Shown here: piece after piece, positions 24,606 to 34,101 of the stretch
Position numbering within the stretch: position 1 is the first letter of the stretch
Layout of the letters: each line of letters starts with the position of its first letter
Source of the DNA: Whitmania pigra
Taxonomy: Eukaryota > Annelida > Clitellata > Hirudinida > Haemopidae
Length of the DNA: 64,000 bases
NCBI GenBank assembly: GCA_021613335.1
Contig: JAJTWR010000278.1
Location: 2,364,501-2,428,500, forward strand
Direction: 5' to 3'
Program-made: the position numbers and the translations under genes
The notes under the pieces: model-generated
Told to the model about the DNA's origin: nothing
The model's database searches: none
What the model saw: only the letters and a program-made list of their open reading frames with translations

Positions 24606-26145
24606 CCTCCCCCCTAACAAGTTCGTACTTCTTCTTGGACGCGTCCATCTCCAATCTCTTCGGCGGTCGGCGTCTCCTCTTTGGTCGTGGGGCCTGGTTT
24701 GCTTCGATAAGAACTTCTGTCGTGCTGGGCTCTGTAGCACTCATGTTGTTACCTTCCGGTTGGCTGAGGGGCAGTAGAGGCAGGTTAAAGGTATCCATCA
24801 TGACGTTGAAGGCGTCCTCCACTGTCCGAGGTCTCAGCTGATTCGCGTGTCGTTTGACAATCTTGCTGTCGCATCGGACATCATAGAGCACCGTTCCAAG
24901 TCTTCTGATGACCACTCCTGGGGCCCATCGACCTCGTGGATCTTCATACAGCCTCAAGTACACTGTGTCCCCTTCGGCAAACTCCCTGCGATGTACCTTG
25001 CGCGTCTGCTGCGCTTTGTCTTTCATCGCTTCCTGTTGTAGATGACTCTGCAACTGTAAATCACTTACCGGAGTCCTCAACTGTCGTCCAATGCAGTTTT
25101 CTGCGGGTGTCTTCTGGCCTGGAGATGACAAACATGGAGTCGATCTGTAGGTCCACAGAAATTTCTGTATCACATCTGATGTGGCTCCCTCCCCTCTCAA
25201 CTTCTGAAAAGTCCTCTTGAAGGTGTCCACAAAACGTTCTGCCTGACCATTACTCTGTGGGTGATATGGAGGTGAACGGATGTGCTGGATACCATACTGC
25301 TGACAGTAACTCTGGAACTCCTGAGATGTGAACTGCGTTCCATTGTCCGACACGAGTACTTTTGGGAATCCATGCTGGGCAAAGATTCTTGTTAACTCTT
25401 TAATTGTGCCAGTGGCTGTTGTTGATAACATCTGAACTACTTCAGGCCACTTGGAGTAGGCATCCACTACTATGAGGAACATTAATCCTTCCAGGGGTCC
25501 GGCAAAATCAACGTGGATCCTCTCCCATGCACAATTCGGTGTTGGCCATGGTGACGGTTCATTCCTTGCAGGCATTTTTGCAGCATCCTGACAAGCGCTG
25601 CAATTCTTCACCTGCTCTTCAATATCCCTGTCGATGCCATGCCAATAAACACACCTTCGAGCTATGAGTTTCATCCGTGTGCATCCTGGGTGACCTTCAT
25701 GAAGCATTTTCAGAACACGATGTCGTAGTGCTAAGGGAACAACCGCTCGCATTCCTAGGAAAAGGACTCCATCATGCACTGACAGGTCTTTAGCACGACT
25801 GTGGAAGGCATGCGTCAACGATCCAGTCCGGAAATCTGGCCAACGTCCTGACAGCACGGCTTGCACCACAATCTGTAGCTCGTCACTTTCGGTCATCTTC
25901 CGAATGTCCTTGTGTGTTACTGGCAACTGGCGGATCACATCACTACGAAGTGCTTGAATGTCCTTCTCAATCTTTGCGATGATGACATCCTCGGGTTCTG
26001 GCGACTTCGAAGCGATGAGTCGGGATAATGCATCGGCTTGTCCAAAGTGGTCTGTCTTTCTATACTCAATCCTGAACTCATAACTGAGTAATGAGAGTTC
26101 CCATCTTTGGAGTCGAATGAGCGGACACTCCTGTCTTTGATCCAA
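24595..26145 (-). CDS. Ty3 RNase H end and integrase
   Basis: About 516 codons. After the RNase H tail (YRKTDHFGQADALSRLI) come the integrase zinc-binding HHCC domain (HPGCTRMKL, later CSACQ) and the catalytic DDE core (HVDFAGPLEG, VSDNGTQFTSQEF, SNGQAERFVDTFKRTF). A C-terminal domain (EGDTVYLRLYEDPRGRWAPG) precedes a basic tail. The stop lies just inside the 3' LTR. The frame opens without an ATG because it continues the upstream polyprotein through a frameshift. The core acidic residues are all present. Confidence 0.9.
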   Translation of the reverse strand: MDQRQECPLIRLQRWELSLLSYEFRIEYRKTDHFGQADALSRLIASKSPEPEDVIIAKIEKDIQALRSDVIRQLPVTHKDIRKMTESDELQIVVQAVLSGRWPDFRTGSLTHAFHSRAKDLSVHDGVLFLGMRAVVPLALRHRVLKMLHEGHPGCTRMKLIARRCVYWHGIDRDIEEQVKNCSACQDAAKMPARNEPSPWPTPNCAWERIHVDFAGPLEGLMFLIVVDAYSKWPEVVQMLSTTATGTIKELTRIFAQHGFPKVLVSDNGTQFTSQEFQSYCQQYGIQHIRSPPYHPQSNGQAERFVDTFKRTFQKLRGEGATSDVIQKFLWTYRSTPCLSSPGQKTPAENCIGRQLRTPVSDLQLQSHLQQEAMKDKAQQTRKVHRREFAEGDTVYLRLYEDPRGRWAPGVVIRRLGTVLYDVRCDSKIVKRHANQLRPRTVEDAFNVMMDTFNLPLLPLSQPEGNNMSATEPSTTEVLIEANQAPRPKRRRRPPKRLEMDASKKKYELVRGEVLW

Positions 26146-28375
26146 AAATGGACAGCAGTGGTTTGTGGTCCGTCAACAGCGTGAAGCTTCGTCCATACAG
26201 GTATCTATGAAATTTTCTGACACCGAATACCAGCGCAAGAGCTTCTTTTTCAATCTGCCCGTAGTTCTGCTCTGCTTTTGTCAGGCTTCTTCCCGCATGT
26301 GCTATGGCCTTTTCCGTGCCGTTCGGGAATCGGTGTGAGATCACCGCACCTACTCCATACTCACATGCGTCAGCAGCAACCACAATGTCAATTTCAGGTC
26401 TGAAATGTGTCACCAGCAGATCCGACTGCAGCACCATCTTCAGTTTGTCGAAGGCTCCCTGATGCTCAGCAGTCCACAAAAAGTTGTCTTCCTTCTCCAG
26501 GTCATCCAGGAGTCCCCTCATGGATCGCATCTCTGGAACAAAAGACGAGTAGAAACTTATCATGCCCAAGAAGGATTTCAACTGCTTCTTATCCTTGGGC
26601 GACGGCATTTCGGTGATCGCGTGGATTTTCTCTGGGTCTGGTCGACGTCCATCCTTGCTAATCAGAATCCCCAGAAACTTGATCTCCTTCTTCGCGAACG
26701 AACACTTTTCCATTCGGACGCGAAATCCACACTCTGTGATCCTCTTGAAAAGGGCATGGACGTTCTGATTGTGCTCCTCCAATGTTGTACCACTAACGAT
26801 GATGTCGTCCAGGTACGCTGCACAACCTTGTAATCCGGCAAGCATGCCGTCCATAGCCTCTTGGAAAATGCCGGGTGCGCACTTGACTCCAAAGGGTAGT
26901 CGCTGGTACTGGAACAGTCCCCTGTGTGTGTTGATAGTCACCAGTTCCTTTGAGTCCTCATTGACTTCCATCTGCAGGTATGCATCTGCCAAGTCAATCT
27001 GGGTGAACCATGCGCCTTGGTTCAGGTGAGAGAAGATTTCTTCTGGAGTCGGCAGTGGATGTCGGTGTGTCTCCAGTGCTTCATTCAGGCCCGTCTTGAA
27101 GTCGGCGCAGATCCTGACAGTCCCATTCTTCTTGTGCACGATAACTATCGGTGCAGCCCAATGACTGTAATCTACCTTCTTCAGAACTCCTGCTTGCACG
27201 AGACGGTCTAACTCGATGTCCACAGCTTTCTCTAACATGAAGGGAATCTTCCTCGGCCTACAGAAGATCGGGCAACTTCCTTCTTTAATTCTTAGTTCTG
27301 CCTTCTTCATGGAGCATCGGCCCAGTTCCTCCTTGAAGACCTCGGGGTATCTGTCGGACAGTTCTTGGGACAGACCTCCTACTTCAACTGATCTCTGTTC
27401 CACTTGACAGCAGATGGCGTTGAAGGCCTTCGCAAATGGTGGCAACTGGTCCAGCCACTCAATGCCCAAAAGCTGGTCCACATCCTTAGCCACGAAGCAG
27501 CGACCATGGCCAGTGAACCCTTGGCAGCGGAATTGCACATCGAAACAACCAAGTACCTCAATCGGGGTGCCATTTGCAGCTGACAGTGACACTGAAGACT
27601 TGTCCAGATCTGGAGCTCCAATCTTCTTCCATGTGTCCGTGTTGATGATGGTTACATCTGCACCCGAGTCAAGCTGCATATCAATCTTGATGTCTCCAAA
27701 ATCGATCTTGGCAAATTTTCTCTTTCCCCTTTTTTGGTTGTCATCGATCTTCTTTACTCTCAATTTCTTGGGACAACTCTTTGCCAGATGAGTTGTCTCG
27801 TCACAGATGAAACATCTCCTTACAGTTGAAGGTCGGCCGGGTTCTTTGCTACGGAACTCTGGTCGAGGCTTCCTTCTGCTGTTTCTCTGGACCACCTGCA
27901 CAGCACTTGGGGCTTCTCCGATGGCACTTGCATCTTTTCTCAGAGTCAGAATGTGTTCGCATTCATTGTTCAAGTCCTCCAGTGTGCAGTTTGGTTGCAG
28001 CTCCAACTTTTGCAGCAACCTTGTTCGGAAGTCGGCGTGTGCTTGCATCTTCATCCCAGAAATGTAAATCAGGCATTTAAATTGCTCTTTTGTCAATTCA
28101 TCTACCAGTGCCAGCTCGCACATTCTGTTGACCTTCGTGGTGTATGCTCTGAAGTTCATGTCCTCAAGCGTTCTGTAGAAGAAGCTCCAGAAGACCACAA
28201 CTAATTGCATTTGGAGTTGGTTTGCAAATGCAGCTTGAATTACATAAATAAAGCTGAAGATAAAGGAGAAGCTTTGATGGTGTGTGACAGTTGCTTCACA
28301 TAGTTTCATAAGCGCTGTCAAAAAATTTAGTCCAAAACCGTGGGGTTCCCTTCCCTCCAAAATACGAAGGAGCAA
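26078..28375 (-). CDS. Ty3 gag-protease-RT-RNase H polyprotein
   Basis: About 765 codons. Order: gag-like region, CCHC knuckle (CFICDETTHLAKSC), protease active site (MQLDSGADVTIINTDTW), reverse transcriptase (FTQIDLADAYLQMEV; FGVKCAPGIFQEAMDG; YLDDIIVSG), then RNase H (VAADACEYGVGAVI; LLTDHKPLLSIFG). The frame leaves the consensus after LSIFG, where the downstream frame takes over. The N-terminal 60 or so residues look unlike gag and the ATG may not be authentic. Confidence 0.9.
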   Translation of the reverse strand: MLLRILEGREPHGFGLNFLTALMKLCEATVTHHQSFSFIFSFIYVIQAAFANQLQMQLVVVFWSFFYRTLEDMNFRAYTTKVNRMCELALVDELTKEQFKCLIYISGMKMQAHADFRTRLLQKLELQPNCTLEDLNNECEHILTLRKDASAIGEAPSAVQVVQRNSRRKPRPEFRSKEPGRPSTVRRCFICDETTHLAKSCPKKLRVKKIDDNQKRGKRKFAKIDFGDIKIDMQLDSGADVTIINTDTWKKIGAPDLDKSSVSLSAANGTPIEVLGCFDVQFRCQGFTGHGRCFVAKDVDQLLGIEWLDQLPPFAKAFNAICCQVEQRSVEVGGLSQELSDRYPEVFKEELGRCSMKKAELRIKEGSCPIFCRPRKIPFMLEKAVDIELDRLVQAGVLKKVDYSHWAAPIVIVHKKNGTVRICADFKTGLNEALETHRHPLPTPEEIFSHLNQGAWFTQIDLADAYLQMEVNEDSKELVTINTHRGLFQYQRLPFGVKCAPGIFQEAMDGMLAGLQGCAAYLDDIIVSGTTLEEHNQNVHALFKRITECGFRVRMEKCSFAKKEIKFLGILISKDGRRPDPEKIHAITEMPSPKDKKQLKSFLGMISFYSSFVPEMRSMRGLLDDLEKEDNFLWTAEHQGAFDKLKMVLQSDLLVTHFRPEIDIVVAADACEYGVGAVISHRFPNGTEKAIAHAGRSLTKAEQNYGQIEKEALALVFGVRKFHRYLYGRSFTLLTDHKPLLSIFGSKTGVSAHSTPKMGTLITQL

Positions 28376-28799
28376 AGAACAATTGCGGAACCAGAGAGCA
28401 TTGAAGGCTGGCGGGTGATGCCTCCGCGTTCACAAAGAGCTGCATAAGTCGATGACGGTTTACGTTACCTGGCGAGTCAAAACCCAGGGACGATCATTTT
28501 ATCATTTTCCAGGGAGGGGGGGGGAACCCTCGAAAAACGTGTGGAGATCACCTTTTTTTTGGGTCTGGTCCAAAGTCAGAAGGCCGTTTCCCCCTGCCCC
28601 CCACAAATTACGTCCCTCAGAATCATCAGTAAACAAGTTCTCACCAACTCTCGTGCCAGTTTACTGGTATATTTATTAATAAAATATAATGCCTGAACTT
28701 CGCATTTATGTTTTTGAATGTAGTTAGCGCTGCCGTTATGCGACAGTGTCGTTTACACAGCTCTCATGGGATGTTGTGAGATGAAATCTTAACTCGATA
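28376..28799. other. spacer above Ty3 element
   Basis: Expected place of the 5' LTR, but no sequence matching the 3' LTR is present. Includes a G-rich run near 28510-28530. Confidence 0.4.
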
Positions 28800-28814
28800 A
28801 TGAATGGTGACATA

Positions 28815-28976
<162 letters not shown>

Positions 28977-29195
28977 AGCATATTAGTATATTATGGGTCC
29001 AGGCCGAACGATGAAATGATTTGCGGATATTGAAATTGAGGTGAGGGCCTTCAAATTCAGAAAAAGCCCAATCTTAGTTGATTGTATCTCTTGGCTGTAA
29101 TGACAATTTCGTATGCTCCTATTGAACGACTAGGGTAGTGGCTGATTTTGTAAATAGCTTGGGTGAATGAGATTGCGAAAATTATTGCGATTAAT

Positions 29196-29466
29196 TAAAC
29201 ATAAACACCCTGCTAGCGATTTATAACCAGCCTGCTAGCCTTATTCAAATTTGCAATAATTTTATTTGAATAAGTCTAATTTTAAAGATTTCAAAATAAA
29301 TACATTTATTTGGCAATTTATATAACATGGCGACAACTTATTCAATTGTTACACTTTATAAAATAACTCTATAGTTTCACTTTTACACCCCGCAACAAGC
29401 AGTGCTTTGGTTTAAACATAAACACCCTGCTAGCGATTTGTAAACACCCTGCTAGCCTTATACAAG
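29196..29466. repeat. two copies of a 50-55 bp unit about 215 bp apart
   Basis: 29196-29252 and 29411-29464 both contain taaacataaacaccctgcta followed by gcgattt, then an internal second copy of the cctgctagcctta motif. Class unknown. Confidence 0.8.
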
Positions 29467-29639
29467 TCAAGTGACCGCTAACACAAATTGGTGTCAGATA
29501 ATCTGTACATATAGAGTGCATATACCAAATTTAGGTCAATTAAATTGTTAGAAACTTCCTCAAGTCAGTGCTGGAAATACAGGCTTTAAATCGACTATGA
29601 GTTGTAGAGCTAATAATATCTGGGGCAGAGTCTAATATA

Positions 29640-30600
29640 GTACAAAAAGTTATATATAATTATGTTTGTTTTTTTGATAATTTAATTGACTATGGTGTTC
29701 CTCAGGGCTCCATTCTGGGTCTCCCTTTGTTTTTAATTTACATTAATGACTTTAAGTGCTCTTCAAGTTTAATTAATGTGTTACTATATGCAGATGTTAT
29801 AATGGTTTATACATCTGGGAATAATGTAAATAATCTCATTGCATTACTTAATAATGAATTGAACCTTTTTAATAATTGGTTTACAACAAACTGTCTAGCT
29901 CTTAATATCAAAAAATCTAATTTCACTATTTTTCGTTCTTCTAAAAGAGCAATTGACAATAGCCCTTCTCTTTCCATAACTGGTGTTTCTCTCGACAGAG
30001 TGTCATGTATTAAATATTTGGGGGTCTTTATTGATGAGCACTTATCTTGGCTCAAACATATCTCTTACTTTCAAAATCATGTTTCTAAGAACATTGGTGT
30101 AATTTCTAGAATTTGACCATTTATTGACGCAACAGTTGCTCTTCTGTTATATTTCTCTCTTATTTACCCTTACCTAAGTTATTGCAATATAATATGGGCA
30201 GTTACTTATAACACACATTTACATCAATTGAAAGTTTGAAATTGCAAAAAAAAGATTGTACGAAAAATTTTCTTATTATCACCCTCATCATCAACTGCTT
30301 CTGTCTTCTCTAACAATAGTCTGTTAAATATATCACAAATTCGCTATTTACAAATTGCTCTTTGCATGTTTTCATATGATTTCAATTCTATTCCCAAAAT
30401 ATTCTCTGTTTTTTTTTATATAAAAAATAATTACAAATAATCCTTCACACTTTCTACGTAATACACATGAATATAGTCCGTCTTTCTCCAAATCTCCACT
30501 TATATTATTCTCAATACAATGTTATGACCCAAGACTTTACTCCTCCATACCTTCATCTATCAAGGATCTAACTCAGTTAAACACATGCCCTTTCAAATTA
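29640..30600 (+). pseudogene. degraded LINE reverse transcriptase, Jockey/CR1-like
   Basis: Around 29690-30116 the frame reads YGVPQGSILG, LFLIYINDFKCSS, then LLYADVIMVYTSG, where the YADD catalytic box has become YADV. It continues LALNIKKSNFTIF and KYLGVFIDEHLSW, typical of the RT thumb. Downstream pieces to about 30600 are broken by stops. The 5' part is missing. Confidence 0.8.
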
Positions 30601-30964
30601 CTTTATTTACTATTCAAAACGTCGTACAAACAATACTTATTGAATGGAAGTGTATAGCTTATGATTTTGTATATACCTACTTTCAGGGTCAGTCCGCTAG
30701 CGGAAGCGTGTGCTTCCTTAAGGCTGGCCCTTTGGGTTTATTTGAATTTATTCGCTTTCACTTTTTGTTCAATACTGCTTAAAACAAGGTTAGTCAGTCG
30801 TTCTTGTGACAATGCAAGCGCAAGAGATGTGACTGGGCCACGCCGATCGCTTAATTGGATGCCCCCCCCCCCCCAAGGCTAGATGCCCAAACCGTCGCAG
30901 CTCCCGCACCCCCTCTGCGCGCCTCTGCATTATTATATATTTAATATTATACAAATTTAAACAT

Positions 30965-31380
30965 TTCAGCAGTGTTGTCATAAGTACTCCAAAAATGTAC
31001 TTAAGTATAAGTACAAAGTACTTGGGGCTGAAGGTACTTATAAGTACAGGTACAAGTACGTTGTAGGCAATGTACTTAAGTACAAGTACTTTTGGGGACC
31101 TTCATTGATCAGAAATAATATTCGTTATCTTCAATACAATGTTAAGACAAGTACTGTAAAATGTAACAGAATTTATTTTTCTTTAAAAGAAGCAGTGTTT
31201 CAAAATATTTGTCAGAGTCTGTTACATTATTTTTAAAAATGTAAAGGTACTTAAAATGTACTTATTAATAATTATAAAAAAATGTATTTAAAGTACAAGT
31301 ACTAAGTACACAATCGTGAAAGGACTTAAGTATAAATACTCAAATATAACAAACGTACTTAAGTACTCGTATATCATCAT
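30965..31380. repeat. palindrome-rich repeat with tacttaagta motifs
   Basis: Dense repeats of aagtacttaagtacaagt-type sequence in both orientations at the two ends, with a unique AT-rich middle. The left side begins cagtgttgtcataagtac, as in hAT-type non-autonomous elements. A clean right border or 8-bp target duplication was not found, so the class is tentative. Confidence 0.55.
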
Positions 31381-31633
31381 AAATAAAAATAAATTTATTT
31401 TATTCCTTTTTTCTAACTCATTATGGAAAATTCCGGATAATTTGTTATTATGTGTTTTCGGACCTTTTGTTTGTGAACGATTTATTTAAACCTGATTTGA
31501 AATATGCTCTCATAATATTTACGTTTTGTTTGCTTAATATCTGTATTCAGATTTTTTATATTTTTCCTTTTTGATTTACATCTTAATTTCTTCTATCTGC
31601 CCTTTTTTTTCATTTCATACTTTAATTTAAAAA

Positions 31634-33881
31634 ATGGATCAATTATTAAGTATATTGCAAAACAAGGCTATTAATGAAATTGTAATTGATAGAAAAATGG
31701 ACGGTTGGTGTTAGCTATTTTTGAGTTAGAGTATTTTTAGAGTTTGTGGGAAAATATGTAATGAACAAGTTTACGTAGGCCAATATTTTTGATTTTTATG
31801 ATATTTTTGTCTTGTCAAATGTGTATGTAAAGCTTATTTGCACTAACTACTTGTAACTGCTAGTAAATGATCAATAATCTATTCTAGCTGGCAAAATGTT
31901 TCACTATGATTTACTTGTTGTGAGGGGTTTTTAAGCATTGACTGACTTTTTTTAATCACGTCATTACATAAAGCTGTTCTTCTTCTCAACAAATACTTGG
32001 CTACTTGAAAAGCCTTTTTTCAGTATAGAAATGCAAAGTAATTTGATAATTCAAGAGGCCTTTTCTTTTGACAGAAAAGTACATTCCATATGTAAAGAAG
32101 ACTGTTACTTACATTGTTTCTGCTGTGATATTTAATGATAAAGAGGAGATTCTTCTTACACAAGAGGCTAAGAGTTCTTGTAAGGGATTATGGTACTTGC
32201 CAGCAGGAAGAATGGAAGCCAATGAAACTATCGAGGTTTCTATAAGATTCACAAATTGAGTTGTTCATCAATAGGTAAGTGTCAAATACTCTTTGGAGGA
32301 AGCAACCAAGAGAGAAGTTGAAGAAGAAACTGGTTTGAAATGTCAACTCGAATGCCTCATTTCGGTTCAGGTAACCTCGCAGCAGTGGTTTCGATTCAAC
32401 TTCATGTGCTCCATCACAGGCAAGTTATTGATTTGGTAATGTTTGTCAGTGTTGCCTTAATAAAAAATTTATCAGAATTGCAACAATGACATTGGGTAAT
32501 TTAATAATAAGTAGTGTTACACTAATACCAGTACAACATTGAATGTGTAGGAGATAAATTTGAATTGCAAAAGAGTGCAGCCAGTGATATGGGATGGCTT
32601 AACCAGATTTTAAGGGTTAGATTCCAGTATTTGGAAATGTTTTTGAGGAGATGGGAGACTTTGTAGCATGAAATACCTTAAAGCTTGATAGACAAGTGTT
32701 TGAATTTGTTGTTATTCATAATTATCATCAATTTTGTTTGTTTTGTCAGGAGGAACATTGAAAACCAAACCAGATGCCGAGTCACTGCAAGCCAATTGGT
32801 TTCCTTTATCCAGCATTTATGAGTTGAAAAGCGTCAAATTAAGGTTTTTGTTTTCAATTATTTTCTGTGTTCATTTTGAAAGTTGAAGTTGTTAAATTGT
32901 GATGATTATCATCTTGCATAATTTGATTCAATGGATTTAGTAAACTTGATAAAACAAAATATCAGCACTATAACCTAACCGTGATATTTTTGGAAGCATA
33001 TTTTATTCACGTAGGGGGATTTATATCATTCCTTTTATTTTTATTATAATTGTTATTACATCATTATGACATTATTTCATAGTAATAAAAACTGTGTTGA
33101 AATTTATTTTCAGATGTAGAGATATAATTCCTATTATTAAGGGTGGACATTACTTTTACAACAATCAAGTGAAACTGCTGAAAATTGTACCAATTCAATC
33201 GTGTCATCGCCGACTGATAATGAGACTGGTTGTTATCTTCCACGATAAAGAAAAGTTGGTCTTTTTTAGGTTTTGTTCTTAGTTTAAGTCTTCAAATGCT
33301 ACAATGGTTTGCTTATTGTTTCCAAGTGCACTTATCTAGATCCTAATGTACATCCCATTTAATCTGTTCAATTATTCAAATTTATTCTCAAATCTAAATA
33401 AGAAATAATTAATTTTATCTTCTGCATCAAATAATTGCATTTTAAATGCATTGAACCTGACAATGATTTTAATCACTTATAGGAACGAGTTCCATGCCAT
33501 GTTCGGAAGGAAGCCGTCGGACCACCTGCCGGTCATCGGCATGGGTCCCGGGCCGAGCGATCACCAATCTTTTTTGAAGGTTCATATCTTTAACCATAAC
33601 TGCACCTCCCCGTAGAAAATTATTTACGATTCCTTCCGCAGAACATTCTCGGCGAAAGTGAAACGCAAATGAAATTGGTCTTATGCCTGGAGCACTGCGG
33701 CAGACCGAAGTACATTCACGACGGCGTCTGCATCTCGGTCTTGATAGAAGTAGCAGGAGGTGAACTTCCCAAGCTACTCGATGATAACCACTATCAGTGG
33801 CTCCCAGTCGACGACGATGTTGCACGCACATTACTAGCCAAGAGCCTCGTCGAATTAGAAGGACCACGCATTACTTTTTAA
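31634..33881 (+). CDS. NUDT18: Nudix hydrolase, NUDT18-like
   Basis: Seven exons join in phase to about 307 codons (human 323): 31634-31703, 32075-32235, 32299-32419, 32750-32843, 33114-33254, 33483-33579, 33642-33881. The Nudix box is split by a 63-bp intron and reads GRMEANETIEEATK then REVEEETGL, with all glutamates that bind metal. The preceding LWYLPAG and the following GGTLKTKPDAESLQANWFPL match NUDT18 specifically. The C half (VCISVLIEVAGGELP) also matches it. NUDT18/MTH3 hydrolyses 8-oxo-dGDP and related oxidised nucleoside diphosphates to monophosphates. The first exon (MDQLLSILQN) is inferred from phase and position. The intron after 32419 uses a gc donor. Confidence 0.92.
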
Positions 33882-34101
33882 AGTCAAAATTTCCGATGGC
33901 ACATTTCATGTTTATTGCAGGTACATTCAAATGCATTCAAGAAATGTCGTGTCCGTGTCGGTTCCAAGACTAGATAGAAATATGAGTCAGCTCAATTTTA
34001 ACCTTCTAGTCCTATAAAGCTCTCTACCGACTTCACTTCGTTGAAAATGAGGTTGGGAGAGACTATGGGTATCTGGATGGCATAGTAAGAGAGACGATAT
34101 G
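33882..34101. other. convergent 3' spacer between NUDT18 and AGC kinase
   Basis: Only about 220 bp separate the two stop codons of the convergent genes. Nothing else seen. Confidence 0.5.

Larger units (their letters stand above)
24348..28400 (-). mobile_element. Ty3-type LTR retrotransposon, 5' LTR missing
   Basis: Encodes, on the minus strand, gag with CCHC knuckle, protease, reverse transcriptase, RNase H and integrase, followed by the polypurine tract and 3' LTR. The gag-to-RNase H part and the integrase part lie in different frames that overlap at about 26078-26145, so at least one indel separates them. The 5' LTR and primer-binding site are not recognisable above 28375, so the copy is probably 5'-truncated and immobile. 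It is kin to the relic at 13.9-15.6 kb. Confidence 0.92.

Noticed and set aside
24484..28204. Many plus-strand frames across the Ty3 element
   Set aside because: Antisense shadows of the gag-pol frames.
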